From Ancylobacter novellus DSM 506 (GTDB taxonomy: Bacteria > Pseudomonadota > Alphaproteobacteria > Rhizobiales > Xanthobacteraceae): a stretch of DNA of 64,000 bases. The stretch covers positions 3,968,001 through 4,032,000 of the forward strand of contig NC_014217.1 of assembly GCF_000092925.1 (NCBI RefSeq). Reading direction: 5' to 3'. Shown here piece by piece: positions 36,227 to 45,734 of the stretch (its first letter is position 1; each line of letters starts with the position of its first letter). The position numbers and the translations under genes were made by a program. The notes below the pieces were generated by a model. The model ran no database searches. It was not told the origin of the DNA and saw only the letters and a list, made by a program, of their open reading frames with translations.

Positions 36227-38347
36227 ATGGACGACATTATGCCGATCAGCAGTAAAAGGTTCGGCGAATTTGACGATACTACTTTCTCTATATCGCTCGG
36301 CTTCGACGACGACCCCGCTCTGCCCAACCTGTCCGTGAACGCGGCGGCGTTCATGCAGCCGATCCATTTGGAACATTCGGCCTGGCACGAGCATATTCCG
36401 TTCGCTTTCTGGCTCACCGGCGCCCATCGCCCGCGGACATTCGTCGAGCTGGGCACCCATTACGGCGTGTCCTATTTCGCGTTCTGCCAGGCGGTCGAGC
36501 GGCTGCGACTGTCCACCCGCTGCTACGCCGTCGACAGCTGGCAGGGCGACGAGCATGCGGGCCTCTACGGCGGCGACGTCTATGAGAAGGTCTCCACCCA
36601 CAACGCCCGTTTCTACTCGCGTTTCTCCGCCCTCATGCGGACGACCTTCGACGAAGGGGTCGCGTTCTTTGCCGATGGCGAGATAGATCTGCTGCACATC
36701 GACGGGTACCACACGCTCGAAGCCGTGAAGCACGATTTCGAGGCATGGCTCCCCAAGCTGTCCGAGCGAGGCCTCGTCATTCTCCATGACAGCAACGAAC
36801 GCAAGGGCGATTTCGGTGTCTTCCAGTTCATCGAGGAACTGCGGAAAACCTACCCCTGCTTCGAGTTCGCCCATGGTCATGGCCTGGCCATCGTCGGCGT
36901 CGGCCCCGACCAGCCCTCCCTGGTGAAGCGACTGTTCGAAGCGGACGGCGACGAGGCGAAGCGACGGAACGTCCAGGAGATCTTCGCCCGGCTCGGCAAA
37001 GCCTGCTCCAACGAATACGCCGCCGGTCATCTCAGGTCGGAAGTCGCCGCACTGTCGAGGGAGCGGGATCGTGCCGTCGGCGAGATCGAGCGGCTCGGCA
37101 CATTGGTGGCGCGGACCGAGGCGGAGGCGCGCCGGCTGACGGGGATGGTGGGCGAACGCGACAACCTGAACGAGACGATCGCGGCAGCTCGGGATCAACT
37201 TGCCGAGCTGACCGAGGAAAATGCGGCCTTTCGTCGAGACGCCCGCGGCGCGGCCGAGACGCTCAAAGCCGTGACCCAGAACAACAAGGTCCTGCACGGG
37301 CAGCTCGAGCAGCGCGAGCGGGAAGCCGCCGAAACGCTGAACATGAACAACGTCCTACGCGCGCAGGTCGGGCAGCACGAGCGGGAACTCGCCGCGGCGG
37401 CACAGCAACTGGCGTTGCGGGAGCAGGAGCTCCGGCGCCTCCGGCGGTCTACGCCCTGGCGAATGACAGCGCTGCTGCGTGCGGTGACGGGAGCGTCGCG
37501 ATCAGTAAGTCGGAAGCAGGAACGCGCACCCCGATTCATGACCGCGTCCGCGAGGCCCAAACTCGACCACGCCGACGAAGCCTTCGGTTTTGAACGCGAC
37601 TGGTATCTCTCGGCCTATGCCGATGTCGCCGCGTCCGGAATGGATGCAGAAGAGCACTACCTCAGGCACGGCAAGGGTGAAGGGCGCTTCCCTTCGCGCG
37701 CCGCCGCCGAGTTCGACCGCGGAGGATATCTTTCCGCCAATCCCGATGTTGCCGCGTCGGGCATGGATCCCTTTCTGCATTATTGCGCGCATGGAAAGGC
37801 CGAAGGGCGGCATTTTGCTCGAATCGGCGGTCAAGGGAGCCCGCAGCTCGCCGCCGAGGCGCGCCAGCCGTCGTTCCTGGAACGGCGCCGCTATGAGGCT
37901 TCCACGCCCCGCGGCGACAAGGTCCGGATCCCGGATTCGCTGCATCCCGTCGTCTCGGTGATCATCCCCACCTACGGGCAGGTCGAGTTCACGCTCCGAT
38001 GCCTGTCGTCGATCTCGGCCCATCCTCCGCAGGTGCCGTTCGAGATCATTGTCATGGACGACGCCTTCCCCGGCGAGGAGGTCGCGCGGCTCAAGACCGA
38101 GGTCGAGGGCATCAGGCTCATACGGAACCCGGAGAACCAGGGTTTCCTGTATACCTGCAACATTGCCGCCAAGGAGGCGTCCGGGAAGTATCTGTATTTC
38201 CTGAACAACGACACCGAGGTGTTTCCCGGTGCCATCGACGCCCTGGTCGACGTTCTGGAGGCGGATCAGACTGTCGGCCTGACCGGCTCGAAGCTGATCT
38301 TTCCGGACGGCAAGCTGCAGGAGGCGGGGGGGGATCATCTGGAGTGA
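36227..38347 (+). CDS. Methyltransferase / coiled coil / GT2 protein, 5' part of a frameshifted gene
   Basis: This frame encodes 706 residues, then ends prematurely inside a GT2 domain. In order: a class I SAM methyltransferase (about 70-215: FVELGTHYGVSYFAF, DLLHIDGYHTLEAVKHDFEA, LVILHDS); a coiled coil (about 280-420); two copies of a ~28-residue module of the type YLSxxxDVAASGMDxxxHY..HGKxEGR (about 455-530); and the first half of a GT2 domain (VVSVIIPTYGQ near 575, LNNDTEVFPGAIDAL near 665). After LQEAGG the frame reads four wrong codons to a stop. Removing one G from the G8 run at 38326-38333 restores IIWSDATGWNFGRG and fuses it to the next frame, giving a 1221-residue protein. Confidence 0.85.
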   Translation: MDDIMPISSKRFGEFDDTTFSISLGFDDDPALPNLSVNAAAFMQPIHLEHSAWHEHIPFAFWLTGAHRPRTFVELGTHYGVSYFAFCQAVERLRLSTRCYAVDSWQGDEHAGLYGGDVYEKVSTHNARFYSRFSALMRTTFDEGVAFFADGEIDLLHIDGYHTLEAVKHDFEAWLPKLSERGLVILHDSNERKGDFGVFQFIEELRKTYPCFEFAHGHGLAIVGVGPDQPSLVKRLFEADGDEAKRRNVQEIFARLGKACSNEYAAGHLRSEVAALSRERDRAVGEIERLGTLVARTEAEARRLTGMVGERDNLNETIAAARDQLAELTEENAAFRRDARGAAETLKAVTQNNKVLHGQLEQREREAAETLNMNNVLRAQVGQHERELAAAAQQLALREQELRRLRRSTPWRMTALLRAVTGASRSVSRKQERAPRFMTASARPKLDHADEAFGFERDWYLSAYADVAASGMDAEEHYLRHGKGEGRFPSRAAAEFDRGGYLSANPDVAASGMDPFLHYCAHGKAEGRHFARIGGQGSPQLAAEARQPSFLERRRYEASTPRGDKVRIPDSLHPVVSVIIPTYGQVEFTLRCLSSISAHPPQVPFEIIVMDDAFPGEEVARLKTEVEGIRLIRNPENQGFLYTCNIAAKEASGKYLYFLNNDTEVFPGAIDALVDVLEADQTVGLTGSKLIFPDGKLQEAGGDHLE
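38326..38333 (+). repeat. G8 homopolymer at the frameshift site
   Basis: Eight consecutive G lie exactly where the GT2 coding frame breaks; seven would keep the frame open for 1221 codons. The run is either an assembly/sequencing error, a fixed mutation, or a slippage-prone contingency tract. Confidence 0.9.
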
Positions 38348-38441
38348 TGCCACTGGCTGGAACTTCGGACGCGGAAGCGATCCCTATCGCCCGGAATATA
38401 ACTATCGACGCGAGGTCGATTACATTTCGGGCGCGGCCATC

Positions 38442-39893
38442 ATGGTGCGGCAGGATCTGTTCGCCCAACTGGGGGGCTTCGATCCGATATTTGCACCCGC
38501 CTATTACGAAGACACCGATCTTGCCTTCCGCATCCGGCAGGCCGGGTTCAAGGTGGTCTATGAGCCGCAATCGGCCGTCGTGCATCACGAAGGCGTCTCG
38601 CACGGCACGGATATAAACACCGGCGTGAAGGCCCACCAGGTGAAGAATGCCGAGCGCATGCTGGAGCGGTGGCGCGACGTCCTGCAGCGCGATCATTTTG
38701 ACGGCCCGGCCGATCTCTTCCGGGCCAAGGACCGCGCCCGGCACAAGCCGGTCATACTGGTTGTCGATCACTATGTGCCCGAGCCGGACCGCGACGCCGG
38801 CTCCCGCGTGATCGTGAGCTTCCTAACCGCTCTGGTAAGCGCAGGGTGGGTCGTGAAGCTGTGGCCCCACAACCGGGCCTACTCGGAGCTTTACACGAGG
38901 CCGGTTGAGGATCTCGGCGTCGAGGTTCTCGACCATCGCTATCTCGGCAGCTTCGAAGACTGGATTCGGCTGAACGGTCCCTTCCTGGACCATGTCCTCG
39001 TCAGTCGTCCGTCGATAGCGGAGGACGTTCTACCTGATCTTCGCGCCTTCACACGCGCTCATCTCAGCTACTATGGCGTCGACATCCATTTCCTGCGCAT
39101 GAAGCGGCAGGCCGAGATCGCCGGCAACCCGCAGCTTCTGAACGAGGCAGCCGCGATGGAGCGGGCCGAGCGGCAGCTCTGGCGGCAGTTCGACAAGGTC
39201 ATCTACCTCTCGCATGTCGAAACGGCGCTGGTGGAGGAGCTGGAACCCGAAACGGACGCGCACGCGGTCGTGCCGTTCCATTTCGATCACTTCAACGAGC
39301 GGACCAAGCCGACGGAAGGAAACACGATCCTGTTCGTCGCTGGATTCTCCCACCCGCCGAACGTCGATGCGGCCGAGTTCCTGGTGCGCGAGATCATGCC
39401 GCTGGTCTACGCGCGCCGCCCCGACGCGCGGCTGGCGATCGTCGGCTCGCATCCGACCAATGCCGTGCGCGCCCTTGCCGCCGCAAACATCGAGGTGACC
39501 GGCTGGGTGAGCGACGAGCGCCTGATGCAGTACTACGCCGAAGCGAGGCTCGCCGTGGTGCCGCTGCGGTTCGGAGCGGGGGTCAAGGGGAAGGTGGTGG
39601 AAGCGCTGAGCCAAGGGCTCCCGCTCGTTACGACGCCAATCGGTGCGGAGGGCATCGTCGGCGTGACCGAGGCCGCGCTGGTCCGCGAGAGCGCGAGAGA
39701 GATCGCCGACGGCATTCTTACCCTGCTGAACGACGACGACGCATGGATGAAGGTCTCGAACGATCAGGTGCGGTTCGCCAAGGCAAACTTCTCGCTCGAG
39801 GCGTTGCAGGAGTCGCTCGTCGCCGCGCTTCAGCCGAAGCTGGACACCAAGCCAGCTGAGAGTCCTCGAGGGATAAAGGCAGCCGAACTTTGA
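38442..39893 (+). CDS. GT2 (C-terminal half) and GT4 protein, 3' part of the frameshifted gene
   Basis: As a separate frame this starts at ATG 38442 inside a GT2 domain (483 residues), but coding similarity begins right after the G8 run at 38334 (IIWSDATGWNFGRGSD, then REVDYISGAAIMVRQDLF). It finishes the GT2 domain (YYEDTDLAFRIRQAGFKVVY with the conserved EDTDL). A complete GT4-like module follows (about 110-460), opening KPVILVVDHYVPEPDRDAGS and carrying PLRFGAGVKGKVVEALSQGL as donor site. Alone, the GT2 half would be inactive but the GT4 module could be translated if a start is used; no clear ribosome site precedes 38442. It is best read as one broken gene, 36227-39893. Confidence 0.85.
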   Translation: MVRQDLFAQLGGFDPIFAPAYYEDTDLAFRIRQAGFKVVYEPQSAVVHHEGVSHGTDINTGVKAHQVKNAERMLERWRDVLQRDHFDGPADLFRAKDRARHKPVILVVDHYVPEPDRDAGSRVIVSFLTALVSAGWVVKLWPHNRAYSELYTRPVEDLGVEVLDHRYLGSFEDWIRLNGPFLDHVLVSRPSIAEDVLPDLRAFTRAHLSYYGVDIHFLRMKRQAEIAGNPQLLNEAAAMERAERQLWRQFDKVIYLSHVETALVEELEPETDAHAVVPFHFDHFNERTKPTEGNTILFVAGFSHPPNVDAAEFLVREIMPLVYARRPDARLAIVGSHPTNAVRALAAANIEVTGWVSDERLMQYYAEARLAVVPLRFGAGVKGKVVEALSQGLPLVTTPIGAEGIVGVTEAALVRESAREIADGILTLLNDDDAWMKVSNDQVRFAKANFSLEALQESLVAALQPKLDTKPAESPRGIKAAEL

Positions 39894-40025
39894 CGGCGCT
39901 GGCGCATGCCGTGGTGACTCCGATGAGTTGGCACAGCCAGCGTTCTCGGCCGGCGAGGCGGCCCCCCGCTGGCACACCGCCTCATCCCGACAAAGACGAT
40001 CAATCCATCGCAACAAGGGTATAGA

Positions 40026-41603
40026 ATGGCGGCGCTACGCGGGCGGAGCGTGATTGCGATCCTCGCCCTTATCTGGATATTCATGGTCTATTGGGACTTT
40101 GGATTGCCAGGTCTCCAGGCCGACGAAGCAAATCACTACGCGTTTGCGCCGGGCATCTTGTCGGAAGGTGCGGCGAGGCTCCACCACTATCGCTACCCCG
40201 ACAATTTCATAGATCGGCTCGACGGCCTAGCACGATACCCGATCGTTGGCGGCAGCTTATATAATACCGACATCGGCGCCTATGTCGGCATTCCATTATT
40301 CATCTCTATCGGTTTCTCCGTAGAAAGCTTACGGATATTCGAAGGTTTTCTGACCTTCGGAGCTATATTGTCGTTAGTCGCATTGATCGCCCGTATCTTT
40401 GGCTGGGGTCCGGCATTTTTCTTCGGCCTTATTGCCATCACGGACCCGAGCAATATTTTCTCGGCTCGCTCGCAGGCGCACTACTTCTGGTATGTCATCC
40501 TGTTCGCCGCCCTGGCAGCGCACTGTTTGCTTTCCGACTACTGGCAACCACGCCGATCGCCTTGGCTCGCTATTGGCGCTGGCAGCAGCACGGCCCTGTC
40601 CGTGCTGTGTTATTTCGTCGGCGTGTTTTTCGCGATCCCGTTGATCCTGACGGCAATCTGGACCTATCGCCGTCGACCTTGGCACTTGGTTGCCTTTCTT
40701 ATCGCCGGCATCGTCGCTTATTCGCCCGTCATTTACGCCGTCGTCTCGATCTATCTGGCAAGTCCTGCATTATTAGCCAACTTCGGTATGCCGGGCTTCG
40801 CCTTGGCCGAATCTATTCCGACATTCAGCGTCGAAAATCTGCGCCGCATGTCCAACCTGATCCAGGGCGGATTCGGCTATTATGGACATGCGCTGGGAGT
40901 TGTCGGCTATTTCCGCGACAACTACTCCACCGTGCGGCTGGCCATCATTGGCGGGATGCTCGCTTTGCTTGTGGTGACGGCACTCCGTTCCCGGTCTCCC
41001 GATAGCACCAAGAGCGCGTTCTACCTGGTTGCTTCCGGCTGCGTTGCGGCCTTCATCACAGGCGCCTTTTTTCTTAAGGCGATAAATTACCACCACTTCA
41101 TCGCCTACGCTGTCGTCGTCTATATGTTGATGGCTTCGCTCATCGCGTCCGACCGAGTGGTGAAGACTATTGCCATTGCCGCCTGCTCCGTGCTGATCGC
41201 CACCAATTTGGTCGCGCTCCATGCCGCACACAAAGCGCTGAACAAGACGGGGGGGCTCGCTTATCATAACGAAGCTTATTCGGTGCCAGCGGAATTATTC
41301 CGTACGACGCTGAAAGACTACCGTCCAGTATTTGCTTCTTGGGGCTCGCACCTGCAGTTTCTGTTCCAGACGCGAGGACGGATACCCTATACGTTCATCG
41401 GCTCTCCCTCGACCGCGGAATTCTCGACCCTGGTCAAGCAGTACGGAAAAATTGCCATCATCATCGGCGTTAAGGAGCGCCGGACAGTTACGGATTTCGG
41501 TGGCCCGGTGGATTTCGAGATGCACTTCTCGCAGAGAGACGGGGCTCCTCTCTTTGATATAATTCTCGTCGGCCAAGAAAACGCCAAGCCCGCTCCACAA
41601 TGA
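40026..41603 (+). CDS. Polytopic GT-C-like glycosyltransferase (ArnT/GT39-type)
   Basis: The protein is 525 residues with about ten to eleven hydrophobic helices and a ~120-residue C-terminal soluble part. In the first periplasmic loop sits QADEANHY, the acidic motif position of GT-C enzymes that use polyprenyl-phosphate sugars. Base composition differs: long stretches (for example 40250-40400) are near 45% GC while neighbours are above 65%, and codons ending in A/T are frequent. This suggests recent horizontal acquisition. It would act in the inner membrane, transferring a sugar to a glycan or lipid on the periplasmic side. The acceptor is unknown. Confidence 0.8.
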   Translation: MAALRGRSVIAILALIWIFMVYWDFGLPGLQADEANHYAFAPGILSEGAARLHHYRYPDNFIDRLDGLARYPIVGGSLYNTDIGAYVGIPLFISIGFSVESLRIFEGFLTFGAILSLVALIARIFGWGPAFFFGLIAITDPSNIFSARSQAHYFWYVILFAALAAHCLLSDYWQPRRSPWLAIGAGSSTALSVLCYFVGVFFAIPLILTAIWTYRRRPWHLVAFLIAGIVAYSPVIYAVVSIYLASPALLANFGMPGFALAESIPTFSVENLRRMSNLIQGGFGYYGHALGVVGYFRDNYSTVRLAIIGGMLALLVVTALRSRSPDSTKSAFYLVASGCVAAFITGAFFLKAINYHHFIAYAVVVYMLMASLIASDRVVKTIAIAACSVLIATNLVALHAAHKALNKTGGLAYHNEAYSVPAELFRTTLKDYRPVFASWGSHLQFLFQTRGRIPYTFIGSPSTAEFSTLVKQYGKIAIIIGVKERRTVTDFGGPVDFEMHFSQRDGAPLFDIILVGQENAKPAPQ

Positions 41604-41636
41604 ACGAGGACAGCTAACCACTTCCCTGCCGATTCG

Positions 41637-43550
41637 ATGATTGGGCGCGAGATGCTGGAAAGGCGTGACGACATCCAGGGGCTGCGCGCGCTGGCGGTTC
41701 TTGCCGTGATCGCGTTCCACCTCCGGCTGCCCTATTTTCCCGGCGGCTATGTCGGCGTCGACGTGTTCTTCGTGATCTCGGGCTTTGTGATCACCTCGTC
41801 CATCGCGAAGGACATCGCGAGCGGTTCGTTTTCCTTCGGGACCTTCTTCCTCAAGCGCCTCCGCCGCCTCCTGCCGGCGCTGACCGCGACGGCAGCGCTG
41901 ACGCTGGTCGCGGCAGGCCTTCTCTTTCCACCGACACTGTTCGTGCAGACGGCGCAATCGGCGCTCTATTCAATCACCGGGCTCTCCAACATCTTCTTCT
42001 GGAGGGAGGCCGGCTATTTCGCCAACGCGTCACTTACCAAGCCGCTCCTGCATACCTGGTCGCTCAGCGTCGAGGCGCAGTTCTATCTTGTCTGGCCGGT
42101 GCTGCTGGTCCTCGCCTATCGCCAGCGCACGCGGTTGCACCTCGTCGGACTGCTCGGCGGGCTGTCGATCGCCGGGCTCATCGCCTCGGAGATGGTGACC
42201 CGAAGCGACCCGGAGATGGCGTTCTTCCTGACGCCGTTCCGCTTCTTCGAATTCGCCATAGGCGGCCTGCTGGCGCTCGCCCCTCCGACATTCCGCCCAA
42301 GGGGGCTCGTGGCGGAGGTGCTTCTGCTCGCAGCGCTCGCGGCGTTGGCCGCCAGCATCGTCCTGCTCAGCGAAGCGACGCCGTTCCCCGGCCTGACCGC
42401 TCTCCTGCCGTGCGGCGCGACGGCATTGGCGATCTTCGCCGGCAGAGCGGCCGTGACCGGCCGGATATTGGACAACCCCGCCGGCCGCTACATCGGCGAG
42501 GTTTCGTATTCACTCTACCTCGTGCACTGGCCCATCATCGTCTTCTGGACCTACGCCCTGTTCCGCCCGCCGACCCCCGTTGAAGTACTGGCCATGGGTG
42601 TGGCTACGTTCGCGGCGGGGCACATGCTTTTCTGGACCGTCGAGGACCGCTTCCGGCGCTCCTTGTGGAACCGCCATACGGCCGGCGCTCGTCTGGCGAT
42701 CGTGGTCGTGCTTCCATCGATCATATTCGGCGCCGGCGCTGTGTGGGCTCAGGGCGGCTGGGCGTGGCGTTCGCCCAACTACTTCCCGTCCGGCTTCGTC
42801 GATGCCCAACTCGCGAAGCGCTATCGGACGCTGAACGCCCTTTGCTCGGCGAGGGGGTGGGCAAAGTGCTGGGAGCCGGTCGAGACCAGTAAGAAGCGGG
42901 TGCTTGTCGTTGGCGACAGCTATGCGCCTGATGGCCTGAACATTGTCGATGTCAGCCTGCACGACGCCTATTTCATCCTCGATACGGTCCCCGGTTGTCC
43001 GCCCTATCCTGATATAGCGAAGATCTTCCCCGGCCGTATGGCCAATATCGACAAATGCAACGCGGCCAATCAGCGTCGATTTAATACCGATTACTTGCGC
43101 TATTTCGATGCAATCGTGATCTCGAATTCATGGTCCTGGTACAAACCAGCCCATCTCGAAGCGTTTCTGAAACAGGTCAGATCCGCGGCGCCCGATGCGA
43201 GGATAGTGATACTCGGTGCCTATTACACGCTGAAGCAGAACTGCTGGGAGCTCATCGAGCGCTCCGGCCGCGGGGCGTGCAGCGATCCCGCATTCCTCGA
43301 GCCGCCTCTTGCGCTCGAAAAGGATGCAGAGGCGGTCGCCAGCAAATACGGCGCAACCTTCCTGTCCAAACGCGAACTCATGTGTGGTCCTGCGGAATGC
43401 CAGTTCTATGTCGATGACGCGAAATCGATCCCCTTCGCCTGGGACAGGAACCACCTGAGCTACGAGTTCGCGAGGCTGATCGGCGAGCGCGCGAAGGACA
43501 AGATTCGTCGGTCTCTGCTCGGCTCGACGGATACCACTGCCATGCCCTGA
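41637..43550 (+). CDS. OafA/YrhL-type acyltransferase with SGNH domain
   Basis: The 637-residue protein (ATG 41637; ATG 41652 is also possible) has an acyltransferase-3 membrane domain with about ten helices (1-370): RALAVLAVIAFHLRLP with the conserved His, GGYVGVDVFFVISGFVI, and LLHTWSLSVEAQFYLVWPVL. A periplasmic SGNH hydrolase-like domain follows (about 415-625) with VLVVGDSYAPDG (nucleophile Ser) and the DRNH block carrying Asp and His. Fused proteins of this class O-acetylate surface polysaccharides. Two conserved Cys pairs in the SGNH part may be disulfides. It lies 33 bp after the low-GC GT-C-like gene on the same strand, so acylation of the same glycan is likely. Confidence 0.92.
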   Translation: MIGREMLERRDDIQGLRALAVLAVIAFHLRLPYFPGGYVGVDVFFVISGFVITSSIAKDIASGSFSFGTFFLKRLRRLLPALTATAALTLVAAGLLFPPTLFVQTAQSALYSITGLSNIFFWREAGYFANASLTKPLLHTWSLSVEAQFYLVWPVLLVLAYRQRTRLHLVGLLGGLSIAGLIASEMVTRSDPEMAFFLTPFRFFEFAIGGLLALAPPTFRPRGLVAEVLLLAALAALAASIVLLSEATPFPGLTALLPCGATALAIFAGRAAVTGRILDNPAGRYIGEVSYSLYLVHWPIIVFWTYALFRPPTPVEVLAMGVATFAAGHMLFWTVEDRFRRSLWNRHTAGARLAIVVVLPSIIFGAGAVWAQGGWAWRSPNYFPSGFVDAQLAKRYRTLNALCSARGWAKCWEPVETSKKRVLVVGDSYAPDGLNIVDVSLHDAYFILDTVPGCPPYPDIAKIFPGRMANIDKCNAANQRRFNTDYLRYFDAIVISNSWSWYKPAHLEAFLKQVRSAAPDARIVILGAYYTLKQNCWELIERSGRGACSDPAFLEPPLALEKDAEAVASKYGATFLSKRELMCGPAECQFYVDDAKSIPFAWDRNHLSYEFARLIGERAKDKIRRSLLGSTDTTAMP

Positions 43551-43575
43551 TGGAGCGCCATTCCCGCGCCCTTCC

Positions 43576-44490
43576 TCATTGGGGCGGTGCCGGGCGCGGG
43601 CGCGCTGGCTCTCCCCCGCCGAGCAGGTCGATAAAGGCCTGCGCCGCCTTGGTGGCGTAACGTTCGCGGTGGCGCAGGGCGAGGAAGGACCGGCGCGGCA
43701 TGGGATAGCCGACCAGCGTCATCGCGCCGGCACGCAAGGCTTCCTCGACGACGCGGCGCGAGATGACGGTGACGCCGCTGCCCGCCTCCACGGCCGCGCG
43801 CACCGCCTCGTTCGAGGGATATTCCAGCGCCACGTCGAGTTCGCCCGGCGAAATGCCGAGGCTGCGCAGATGCGCCTCGAAGATGGCCCGCGTCCCCGAG
43901 CCGGGCTCGCGCAGCACCCACGGCCCCTCCCGCAGCTGCTCGGGCGCGGTCGGTGCCCGCCAGGTCCAGCGATGGGTGACCGGGGCGACCAGCACCATCT
44001 CGTCCTCGGCGACCGGCGTCGCCGACAGCACGGGATCGTCGATCCCGCCCTCGATGAAGCCGAGATCGGCGGCACCGTCGCGCACGCAGTCGGCGACAAA
44101 ATCGGTGTTGCCGATGACGAGGCTCACGGCGATGCCGGGATAACGCGCGCGAAAGCGCGCGACCAGCGCCGGCAGCCAGTAATTGCCGGTCGTCTGGCTG
44201 CCCGCCAGGGCCAGCGAGCCATGGGCGAGGCCGGCAAGGTCGGCCAGCACCTTCTCCGCCGCCGCCGCCCGCGCCAGCACGGCGCGCGCCTCCGGAAGGA
44301 AGAGCCGGCCGGCCTGCGTCAGCACGATGCCGCGGCCGACCCGGTCGAACAGCCGCGCTGCATGGCGCGCCTCCAGCGCGGCGATGGCGGCGCTGGTCGC
44401 CGATGGGGTGAGGTTGAGCTGCTCGGCGGCGCGGGTGACATGCTCACGCTCGGCGACGGCGACGAAGATGCGCAGCTGCTCCAGTGTCAT
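43576..44490 (-). CDS. LysR-family regulator (YeiE/CbbR-like)
   Basis: The 304-residue protein has an N-terminal winged HTH (LRIFVAVAEREHVTRAAEQL, then TPSATSAAIAALEARH) and a LysR effector domain (about 90-290: GSLALAGSQTTGNYWLPALV, then EPGSGTRAIFEAHLR, a pattern of the CbbR/CysB/YeiE group). It follows the yeiH-type gene by 16 bp on the same strand, so they are co-transcribed, unlike the divergent order in E. coli. Control of the exporter by a sulfur-compound effector is the likely role, perhaps through the palindrome upstream of the exporter gene. Confidence 0.9.
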   Translation of the reverse strand: MTLEQLRIFVAVAEREHVTRAAEQLNLTPSATSAAIAALEARHAARLFDRVGRGIVLTQAGRLFLPEARAVLARAAAAEKVLADLAGLAHGSLALAGSQTTGNYWLPALVARFRARYPGIAVSLVIGNTDFVADCVRDGAADLGFIEGGIDDPVLSATPVAEDEMVLVAPVTHRWTWRAPTAPEQLREGPWVLREPGSGTRAIFEAHLRSLGISPGELDVALEYPSNEAVRAAVEAGSGVTVISRRVVEEALRAGAMTLVGYPMPRRSFLALRHRERYATKAAQAFIDLLGGGEPARPRPAPPQ

Positions 44491-44506
44491 CCGCCGCCCG
44501 ATTTCC

Positions 44507-45547
44507 TCATGTCGTGATCTTCACCAGCAGCAGGCTGAAGCCGGCGATGAAGGCGAAGGCGGCGAAGCCCAGCGCGAAGGGCTTCAGCCCCTTGGCCCGC
44601 AGCTTGGCGATGTCAGTCTCGAGGCCCATCGCCGCCAGCGCCATGGAGAGCAGGAAGGTGGTGGCGAGCACGATCGCCGCCTTCAGCTCCGCCGGCATGG
44701 TCACCAGGCTGTTGAGCCCGACCATGGCGAGGAAGCCGAGCACGAACCAGGGCATGGGCGGCCGCGTAGTGGAGGCGCCGTGGCCGTGCCGGGCGGCGCG
44801 GCGGCTGGCGGCGAAGCCGAGCGCGATCACCATCGGCGCCAGCAGCATGACGCGCGAGAGCTTGGCGATGGTGCCGAACTCGCCGGCCGCCGAGCCGTCC
44901 TGGTAGGCGGCGGCGACGACCTGGGCGATCTCGTGGATCGAGGCGCCGGCCCACAGCCCATAGGCATGCGGCGCGAGGCCCAGAACATCCGGCAGCAACG
45001 GGTAGAGGAACATGGCGACGGAGCCGAAGACGGTGACGCAGGCCACCGCATAGGCGACGTCCTCGTCATGCGCGCGGGTCACCGTGTTGGTGGCGATCAC
45101 CGCCGAGGCGCCGCAGATCGAGGTGCCGGCGGCGATCAGCTCGGCGAGGCCGCGCTCGACGCCGATCAGCCGGCCGAACCAGGTGGTGAAGAGGAAGGTC
45201 GCGAGGAGGGTCAGCGCGATGACGGCAAGGCCGCTCAGGCCGACCTCGGCGACCTGGGCCGCGGTGAGCTGCAGGCCTAAGAGGATGATGGCGAAGCGCA
45301 GGATGCGCCGCATGGCGAAGGTCACGCCCTCCTTGGCGCGGGCGGGCGTGCCGAGCAGGTTGTGGAAGGAGATGCCGATGAGGATCGACAGGATCATCGG
45401 GCTCAGCACGCCGAGCATGGGCACCTGCCGCAAGCCGAAGGCCGCGCCGGCAATGCCCGCGGTGAGCGCGAGCCCCGGCAGGAGGCCGTAGTGACGAAGC
45501 TTCGAACCCTTCCGGGCATCGGCGGCAGCATCCACATGCGCGACCAT
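44507..45547 (-). CDS. yeiH: YeiH/UPF0324-family putative sulfate exporter
   Basis: The 346-residue protein has about ten to eleven hydrophobic helices with the family motifs [33 protein letters not shown] (the hallmark GxSxCGxSA stretch) and [15 protein letters not shown]. The family is annotated as inner-membrane putative sulfate exporters, with mostly indirect evidence. It is the first gene of a two-gene operon with the LysR-type regulator. A 15-bp perfect palindrome lies 69 bp upstream of the start. Confidence 0.9.
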   Translation of the reverse strand: MVAHVDAAADARKGSKLRHYGLLPGLALTAGIAGAAFGLRQVPMLGVLSPMILSILIGISFHNLLGTPARAKEGVTFAMRRILRFAIILLGLQLTAAQVAEVGLSGLAVIALTLLATFLFTTWFGRLIGVERGLAELIAAGTSICGASAVIATNTVTRAHDEDVAYAVACVTVFGSVAMFLYPLLPDVLGLAPHAYGLWAGASIHEIAQVVAAAYQDGSAAGEFGTIAKLSRVMLLAPMVIALGFAASRRAARHGHGASTTRPPMPWFVLGFLAMVGLNSLVTMPAELKAAIVLATTFLLSMALAAMGLETDIAKLRAKGLKPFALGFAAFAFIAGFSLLLVKITT

Positions 45548-45615
45548 GATCGTCCCTCCCTCACGGCGACGATCCGTCTTCGCAGCTTCAAATCATTCGA
45601 TCCAACGGATTATAT

Positions 45616-45652
45616 CGCACAAATCGTTCGACAAAAACGAACGATTTGTGCG
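45616..45652. promoter_or_regulatory. 15-bp perfect inverted repeat upstream of yeiH-type gene
   Basis: CGCACAAATCGTTCG, spacer ACAAAAA, CGAACGATTTGTGCG. It sits between tRNA-Thr and the exporter start. No T run follows on the - strand, which argues against a plain terminator for the tRNA; the symmetry and position fit an operator, possibly for the LysR-type protein of the same operon. An AT-rich TATAT block at 45611 adjoins it. Confidence 0.6.
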
Positions 45653-45734
45653 CGGCGACCCCATGCGCGGATCGAGCGTTCATGCGGGAAATGTCGGATG
45701 AGCCCGCGGCGCCGTCTGGCGCGGGAAGGGGAAA

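Noticed and set aside
36126..36338. 70-codon small frame before the methyltransferase-GT gene
   Set aside because: It overlaps the start of the real gene in another frame, with no ribosome site or recognisable content.
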